Of a stretch of DNA of 52,919 nucleotides, positions 47,238 to 52,919 are shown piece after piece. A model generated the notes under the pieces. The model worked only from the letters and a program-made list of their open reading frames with translations. It had not been told where the DNA came from and searched no databases. The stretch's first letter is position 1, and each line of letters opens with the position of its first letter. The DNA is from Myxococcales bacterium. Its GTDB lineage: Bacteria > Myxococcota_A > Polyangia > Polyangiales > Ga0077539. The position numbers and the translations under genes were made by a program. The stretch lies in the NCBI GenBank assembly GCA_013298625.1, contig JAAFIF010000039.1:1-52919 (forward strand), given 5' to 3'.

Positions 47238-48836
47238 TCAGCGCTCGGCCGTCAGCGGAACGGCGACCATCTCGATCGCCTCGTACTTCGCCGGCGACGC
47301 TTCGCCCGCGCGCCACGCCGCTTCGACGCCGACGATCTCGTACCACTCTCCGCCGTCGACCTCGACCCACGCGCGGCCTTCGCGCGCATAGAGCTTGGCC
47401 GATGGAACGTCGAACGTGCACAGCTCGCGGAGGGTCTCGTCGTAGAGGCCCCACACGTGGACCTTCGGCGCGTTGGCGCTGACGACGATGTGGACGCGGC
47501 CCGAGTACAGGGTCGCGACCGCTTCGCACGGCAGCTCGATGCGCGACATCGCTCCGGGGCGACGTCCTTCGACGCCGCACAGGATCGCGTGCCGGGTGGT
47601 GACGGCGAGCGCGAGCCCGCCGAGCGCGAAGGCCAATCCCTTCACGTCGTCTTCGAACGTCGCGATGGGAATACACCGTCCGTGGCGCAGATCGACCATC
47701 CACACCTTGGTGTCGCGCGCCGTCGTCGCGAGGCACGACGAGCGGTCCCACCGCAGGGTCATGACCGAGCCCGGGTCCTTCACGCGCAGCTCGCTCTCGA
47801 CGAAGCGGCCGCCGTCGTAGACCGCGAAGCGCTTCTGGCCTTTGCCGCGCTTCCACCCGAGGACGGTGTCCTCGTCTTCGACGTGCCACTCGTTGGTGTA
47901 CTCGAACAAGCGCGCTGCGTCGCGAGGCACTTCTGCGTCGTCGACGCCGAGCTCTTTCGGGCGCGGTCCGACGAAGTTGAAGCTCACGCCGCCTTCGCCG
48001 CCGTCGACGGCGAACGCGCCCTGCTTGCGCACGGGCCCTTTGACCTTCTCGCCCACGTTGGGGACGAGCTCGAAGGACTCGGGGCTCGCGTCGAGGCCCA
48101 TCAAGAACCGGTCGAGCGTGGCGATCTCGCGCGTCTCGTAGGCGCGCACGAAGATCCTGCCGCCCTGCGCCCAGAGCGCCTCGGCGTTGCACTTCACGCG
48201 GCCGAGCCTGCGCAGCGCGCCCTCGTGCCAGCCGAGCAGCACCACGTGGTGACCGTCGCTGTCGTGCGTGAGCGTGGCGAGCAGCCGGCCGTTGCGCGTC
48301 GATGCGAGCAGGTATGCCCCGATCTGCACCTTGCGCTCGACCTCGACCTTGCCCTCGGTGCGCTTGAGCACCTTGAGGTGCGTCCCCTCGGCGACGATCA
48401 CTCGCGCGTCGGGGCCGTACGCGACGCCGTACAAGCTGTCGCCGAGCAGGGCGAGCTTGGTGGCGGTCTTCGCGGCGAAGTCTACTTCCCAGAGAGAATC
48501 CTGGCTGAACGCGAGCAAGACCGCGCCGTTGTCCTCGCGGACCGTGACGATCGGCTCTTCGTGCGGGAGGTCGAAATCCTCGACCTCGACGACTCCCTCA
48601 TCGGTGGTGAAGAGAAAGCGTGGTGACTGCTTCTTCGGGCGAACGACGGCGTATGCGCGGCCGTCGAGCGTCGCGCCGACGACCGAGGCTCGGTCGAAGC
48701 GTGCTTTCTGGTTGTGAGTGGGCCGCGGAGGCTCAGAGCCTGGATCGCGGGCAGGGTTGAGAATCAGGTCGGAGCCACTGTTGTCGCGGCGCTCGCCGCT
48801 TCGCCGGCTCGTCGAGGTCGACGTCGTCATCGTCAT
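47238..48836 (-). CDS. Beta-propeller-like protein of unknown function
   Basis: 532 residues from ATG 48836. There is no signal peptide. From residue 50 on, short strands recur at about 40-residue intervals (ASVVGATLDGRAYAVVRPKK, EPIVTVREDNGAVLLAFSQD, ARVIVAEGTHLKVLKRTEG, RVHIVVSANAPKVHVWGLYD), as in a WD40-like propeller, although no clear WD dipeptides are visible. The first 45 residues are polar (TMTTSTSTSRRSGERRDNSG) and may be mis-framed: in another frame the same DNA gives an acidic EPSDDDDDDVDLDEPAKRR. A structured 240-bp region lies upstream. The function is unknown. Confidence 0.8.
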   Translation of the reverse strand: MTMTTSTSTSRRSGERRDNSGSDLILNPARDPGSEPPRPTHNQKARFDRASVVGATLDGRAYAVVRPKKQSPRFLFTTDEGVVEVEDFDLPHEEPIVTVREDNGAVLLAFSQDSLWEVDFAAKTATKLALLGDSLYGVAYGPDARVIVAEGTHLKVLKRTEGKVEVERKVQIGAYLLASTRNGRLLATLTHDSDGHHVVLLGWHEGALRRLGRVKCNAEALWAQGGRIFVRAYETREIATLDRFLMGLDASPESFELVPNVGEKVKGPVRKQGAFAVDGGEGGVSFNFVGPRPKELGVDDAEVPRDAARLFEYTNEWHVEDEDTVLGWKRGKGQKRFAVYDGGRFVESELRVKDPGSVMTLRWDRSSCLATTARDTKVWMVDLRHGRCIPIATFEDDVKGLAFALGGLALAVTTRHAILCGVEGRRPGAMSRIELPCEAVATLYSGRVHIVVSANAPKVHVWGLYDETLRELCTFDVPSAKLYAREGRAWVEVDGGEWYEIVGVEAAWRAGEASPAKYEAIEMVAVPLTAER

Positions 48837-49076
48837 CGTCGCTCGGCTCCCACAGAGGAGTGTTCAAAGCCCATAGCAAAGGCTCTGTTAGGGTGATGGG
48901 GAGCCCCGAAGGGGTGGGGACCGTAGCGCAACCGACGCCAGAGTTACACCCATCTCGTGCAATCAATCGTGCACGTGGTTGAGTGTGCGATGGTGTAGGT
49001 CACGCCTGCCGCCCCGTAGCAGCACGGGGAGGGATCAATGGTTCTGCGGTCTTCTCGCGCGATCCGTCAACCACCG
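48837..49076 (-). other. Structured intergenic region, possible RNA leader
   Basis: 240 bp between the holin-like gene stop and the propeller gene start. On the minus strand it has CCCCGT-GCTGCT-ACGGGG (49029-49012), a later hairpin with a UUCG loop on a CCC/GGG stem (48914-48904), and two overlapping long-range pairings: GATGGG with CCCATC (48954-48949 / 48900-48895) or GGGTG with CACCC (48951-48947 / 48895-48891). A direct repeat TCGTGCA occurs at 48955 and 48967. I find no known riboswitch. Confidence 0.4.
49012..49029 (-). terminator. GC-rich hairpin after the holin-like gene
   Basis: CCCCGT-GCTGCT-ACGGGG, a perfect 6-bp stem, 48-65 nt after the stop. It lacks a U-tract, so it may be a weak terminator or part of the downstream leader structure. 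Confidence 0.3.
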
Positions 49077-49436
49077 TCAGCGCGCAGCGTACGGTACCGC
49101 CCACTCGAGCAGGGCGTTGCACACGCTCACCAGCAGGGCGGCGAGCGAGGCGATCAGGCAACCGTCGATCTCGACCCCGCGCACGACCTTCTTGGCCACG
49201 AGAAAGATCGCCCCGTTGAGAAAAAATCCCACGACCCCGAGGGTGAGGATCGCGGCGGGGATCGTGACGATGCCGAGCACCTTCCACACGAGGGCGTTGA
49301 GCAGCGCGACGATGATCGAGAAGACCACGGCGTCGGAGTACTTGCGCACGCGGATGCCGGGCAGGATCGCCGCCACGAGCAACACGCTGAGGCCGCTGAG
49401 CAGAAAGTGCACGATCGACTGAACGAGACCACTCAT
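49077..49436 (-). CDS. Small four-helix membrane protein, phage-holin-IV-like (YvlD type)
   Basis: 119 residues from ATG 49436; an AAGGAG lies about 12 nt upstream. Four membrane segments: VHFLLSGLSVLLVAAILPGI, VVFSIIVALLNALVWKVLGI, ILTLGVVGFFLNGAIFLVA and LIASLAALLVSVCNALLEW. The pattern with ILPGIRVRKYSDA after the first helix and NALVWKVLG matches the family labelled mycobacterial four-TMS phage holin, which in most bacteria is a chromosomal inner-membrane protein and not a phage lysis gene. No phage genes are around it. The role is unknown, possibly envelope stress. Confidence 0.85.
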   Translation of the reverse strand: MSGLVQSIVHFLLSGLSVLLVAAILPGIRVRKYSDAVVFSIIVALLNALVWKVLGIVTIPAAILTLGVVGFFLNGAIFLVAKKVVRGVEIDGCLIASLAALLVSVCNALLEWAVPYAAR

Positions 49437-49570
49437 GGGGGACAACGGCTCCTTCGCGCTGCGTCGTGCGCAGCGGTCGCGCAGCGTGCGCCCTGCCGAC
49501 CGCTCTGTCGAGCGTCGCCGGTCCGCGCGGAGTTTGCTCATTGCCAGCAGGGTCGGGTACTCGACCGAGC

Positions 49571-51049
49571 GTGAGGCATCTGGTCCGCAGTGCGTTCGTC
49601 GGTGTGTTGGCGCTGGTCTCGTTCGCTGGCCTCGCGCGGGGGGCAGAGCTCACGCTGCTCAACGGGGACGCGTCGATCGAGCCGCTGGCGTCGGTCGATC
49701 AGGCGTATCCCGCGCTGCTCTCCGAGAGCAACGCGGTGATCGTCGTCGGTCACTACCGCGGGGTTGCGACGACCCCCGAAGCGCGGCTGTTCGCGGTCGA
49801 CACGGCCGCGGCCACCACGGGCGCCGGGCCGTTGATGACGGCTTCGCCTCGCGACCTCGTCGGCGCGAGCGCGGTCTCGGCGCCGGCGCCGCACTTCGCG
49901 GGCGTGTTTCGCTCCGGCGGGATGCCGAGCAACATGTTCGTCTCGAGCTTTCCTGCGATGGGGATGCCGCAGCCCCTTGGATTTGCGCCGACGGATCTGC
50001 CCGAGCTCGACTGCTCTCGCAGCGGGAGCTGCGCGCTCAGCTACGTGCGGGTCGATGCTCCCCCGTCGCTGGTGATTCGTCGCTTCGTGATCGCGGGCGC
50101 CCCGGGCGCCATCATGGTCGGCGGCGCGACGGTGGTCTCGATCACCGACGCTCCCCGCCCCGGCCAACACGACGTCGCCATGCTCGGCGCGCAGCCCATC
50201 GTCGTCTCTGCGCACATCACCATGGCCCTGGCGCGCAGCGAAATCCGCATCGCGCGGGTGCCCGCCGCGCTGACGAGCGGGATGTACACCGATCGATCGT
50301 TTGTGTTCGAGGGCGAGCGTCCGCGCGTCGCGTGCGGACCGGTCGACTGCGCGGTGGTCTACGTCAACGGTCCCAACCTCTTCGCCCTGCGCGTGACCGG
50401 CGGCCCCGTGGGCGACGTCCCCATGCCCGAGCCGCTCACCGCGCACGCGTTCAACGAGGTTCCGGGCGCTTTCGATGTGACCGCGATCGCCGATGGCTAC
50501 CGCGTCGCGTACGTGCGCACGTTGGGCGGGCGCAGCACCGTGGTGGTGAGCGACTACCTTCGGGGCTTGTCGATGGCCGACGCTGAGTCGACGACCCTCG
50601 CGCGCTCGAACACGCCGCACAGCGTCCGCCTCGCGAGCGCTCCGTCCTCGCGGCTGTCGCTGCTCACGTGGGTCGAGGGAGCGGCGATGACCGCGACCGC
50701 CCACGGCGCGATCATCCGCGAGACGCCCGACGCTGGGCCCGAGCCCTCGGGGCCCGAGGCGGGCGTCGACGCGACCGCCGACGCCGAAGCGAGCGCGCCC
50801 GTCGTCGAGCCTGCGATCGAAGCGGGCGTGGACGCGATGGCGGCAGACGCAGCGATGGACGCGACGGTGATGCTCGACGCGAGCCCTGCGCGCGACGGCT
50901 CGACGCGATCGACGGACAGACCGTTCAGCGGCGGCGCGTGCGATTGCAGGGCGACCCCGAGCCGGGCGGCGCTGCGCCCGAGCGATGCGCTGTGGCTCGC
51001 GCTGGCGTTGGCGTTGGCCGCGCGACGGCGACTCAGTGCGCGGTCATGA
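49571..51049 (+). CDS. Secreted MYXO-CTERM-type protein of unknown function
   Basis: 492 residues from GTG 49571, which places a signal peptide (HLVRSAFVGVLALVSFAGLA) at the N-terminus. The mature part is strand-rich with recurring VxxGxxVxxITD-like units (AIMVGGATVVSITDAPRPGQ, PNLFALRVTGGPVG), perhaps a beta-propeller. About residues 395-455 are an acidic Ala/Asp/Pro linker (ATADAEASAPVVEPAIEAG). The C-terminus is CDC followed by ALWLALALALA and RRR, the tripartite MYXO-CTERM layout that targets proteins for myxosortase processing and surface anchoring. It diverges from the holin-like gene. The 3' ends of this gene and the cytochrome gene overlap by 17 bp. Confidence 0.85.
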   Translation: MRHLVRSAFVGVLALVSFAGLARGAELTLLNGDASIEPLASVDQAYPALLSESNAVIVVGHYRGVATTPEARLFAVDTAAATTGAGPLMTASPRDLVGASAVSAPAPHFAGVFRSGGMPSNMFVSSFPAMGMPQPLGFAPTDLPELDCSRSGSCALSYVRVDAPPSLVIRRFVIAGAPGAIMVGGATVVSITDAPRPGQHDVAMLGAQPIVVSAHITMALARSEIRIARVPAALTSGMYTDRSFVFEGERPRVACGPVDCAVVYVNGPNLFALRVTGGPVGDVPMPEPLTAHAFNEVPGAFDVTAIADGYRVAYVRTLGGRSTVVVSDYLRGLSMADAESTTLARSNTPHSVRLASAPSSRLSLLTWVEGAAMTATAHGAIIRETPDAGPEPSGPEAGVDATADAEASAPVVEPAIEAGVDAMAADAAMDATVMLDASPARDGSTRSTDRPFSGGACDCRATPSRAALRPSDALWLALALALAARRRLSARS

Positions 51050-51425
51050 GCGTGCGGACGTGCGCGACGAGCGCGTCGCGCAGCGGGACGTCCGTGGCGA
51101 GGTCGGCGTTGGCGGCCATCAAGGGGCTGAGGCCCACCGAGGCTCCGCCTTCGACGATGACCTTGCGCAGGTGCTCGTCCGTGGCGCGCGCGTGCCACGA
51201 GGTGTCCCTGAAGTTGCGCGGGCGCGGGTTGAGCGCGGCGGCCGCGGGGCCGTCACCGGTGCCTTGCGGTCCGTGGCACGTCGCGCAGCGGTTGGTGAAG
51301 AGCTCTTGCGCGCGCTGCGCGGGCGAGGGCTGTGCGCGCGGCGTCGGGGTCGGGGCCTGCTCGTGCTTGCATGCGTTGATGGCGAGGGCTGCAACCGCGA
51401 CGAAGACGAGGGACAAACGCTTCAT
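51033..51425 (-). CDS. c-type cytochrome lipoprotein
   Basis: 130 residues from ATG 51425. The lipoprotein signal is LVFVAVAALAINAC followed by KHEQ. A short Pro/Thr/Gln spacer leads to a single-haem class I cytochrome c: RAQELFTNRCATCHGPQGTG with the CxxCH haem site near residue 50, PRNFRDTSWHARATD and an axial Met probably in GLSPLMA near 100. It would be an envelope-anchored electron carrier. The partner oxidase or dehydrogenase is not encoded nearby; complex I is 26 kb away. Confidence 0.92.
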   Translation of the reverse strand: MKRLSLVFVAVAALAINACKHEQAPTPTPRAQPSPAQRAQELFTNRCATCHGPQGTGDGPAAAALNPRPRNFRDTSWHARATDEHLRKVIVEGGASVGLSPLMAANADLATDVPLRDALVAHVRTLMTAH

Positions 51426-51698
51426 GGTGCCGAGGACATTGGGCGCGTCTCGGGCGGGTGTGAAGCGAACAAGTTTCCGCGGCGCGCGGGCGAAATCGTG
51501 AGATCGCGCAACGGGTGCGGACATCGGTGATTCGCAGGTGAGTTGAATGTGTGGGCGCGCGCGAACCGTGCGCCCGAGGCGCGAACGGTGCGTGCGAGCG
51601 ACGCCCCCGAAGGTCGCTCACGCGTCACGATCTTGGCGTCGCGAGGGTGCTGCGAGCGCCCCGCTGCTCACCGCCCCCCCCCCACTACGCACACGAAA
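51426..51698. other. 273-bp gap between glnA and the cytochrome gene, with a C10 homopolymer
   Basis: No gene is seen. It holds the presumed promoter region of the cytochrome gene, a near-repeat (GCGCGAAC-CGTGCG, then GCGCGAAC-GGTGCG around 51557-51593) and a run of ten C at 51674-51683 just after the glnA stop. No convincing terminator. Confidence 0.5.

Positions 51699-52919
<1,221 letters not shown>

Noticed and set aside
46386..48626. 746-codon plus-strand open frame across the epimerase and propeller-like genes
   Set aside because: Shadow of two minus-strand genes: charged, domain-free translation; the opposite strand has a recognisable SDR fold.
48855..48960. Hairpin-rich stretch considered as a tRNA or known riboswitch
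   Set aside because: No T-loop (GGTTCGA-type) or anticodon arm could be folded, and no consensus of TPP, cobalamin, SAM or glycine riboswitches was recognised.
49077..49436. Holin-like gene considered as a prophage remnant
   Set aside because: No endolysin, integrase, terminase or att-like repeat nearby. The family is a common chromosomal membrane protein despite its name.
51674..51683. C10 homopolymer after glnA considered as a phase-variation tract
   Set aside because: It lies outside any coding sequence and not in a recognisable promoter, so it cannot switch a frame; its length may also be a sequencing uncertainty.

Overview
The window is about 53 kb of high-GC DNA with nearly gap-free coding. 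It most resembles a myxobacterium (Myxococcota, probably Polyangiales/Sandaracinaceae-like; this is inference). The signs are two proteins ending in a MYXO-CTERM-type tail (short Cys motif, hydrophobic segment, Arg cluster), many secreted lipoproteins with Asp/Ser/Gly/Val linkers, Hanks-type Ser/Thr kinases, a kinase with an AgmX/PglI-like C-terminus, FHA domains on a transporter, and a hybrid kinase beside an HD-GYP regulator. I see no tRNA, rRNA, CRISPR array, insertion sequence or prophage. No gene-free stretch exceeds 300 bp; the largest gaps (about 235-275 bp) are described.

Layout. 1-2971 (minus): ECF sigma factor, membrane-anchored putative anti-sigma factor, a secreted protein and a repeat-bearing lipoprotein cut by the window edge. 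3130-8928 (plus): a MYXO-CTERM beta-helix protein coupled to a pectinacetylesterase-like lipoprotein, then an FHA-FHA-FHA-ABC transporter. 8934-13796: small lipoproteins, a cytoplasmic Ser/Thr kinase and a zinc-ribbon protein. 13853-18466 (minus): an overlapping signalling operon (REC-HD-GYP, FIST sensor, hybrid histidine kinase). 18739-25174 (minus): respiratory complex I genes nuoA-B-C-D-G-H-I with a plausible promoter, but no nuoE, nuoF or nuoJ-N here. 25227-27079 (minus): an HSL-type hydrolase and an unknown coupled gene. 27164-31002 (plus): the two subunits of xanthine dehydrogenase. 31012-32874 (minus): a zinc-finger/helical-repeat protein and a Cys-rich lipoprotein. 33110-34919 (plus): serine O-acetyltransferase and a degenerate enolase-phosphatase-like HAD protein. 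35055-37772: an FG-GAP lipoprotein flanked by a 33-bp direct repeat. 37790-42731 (minus): beta-barrel/carboxypeptidase-regulatory protein, FecR-like protein and Ser/Thr kinase, all joined by ATGA overlaps. 42829-44472 (plus): M48 peptidase with a TerB-like tail. 44487-49436 (minus): acyltransferase, epimerase, beta-propeller-like protein and holin-like membrane protein. 49571-51049 (plus): second MYXO-CTERM protein. 51033-52919 (minus): c-type cytochrome lipoprotein and glutamine synthetase, cut by the window edge.

Overall this is a chromosomal segment mixing core metabolism (complex I, GlnA, CysE, XDH) with lineage-specific envelope and signalling modules. The observations most worth a second look are: the 33-bp duplication of a kinase gene's 3' end flanking an FG-GAP gene whose last repeat is broken; three copies of a TTGACA-SGS-TGTCAA palindrome; a HAD protein that has lost its catalytic Asp; a structured leader with alternative pairings near 48,900; and two compact, translationally coupled signalling operons of unknown output.
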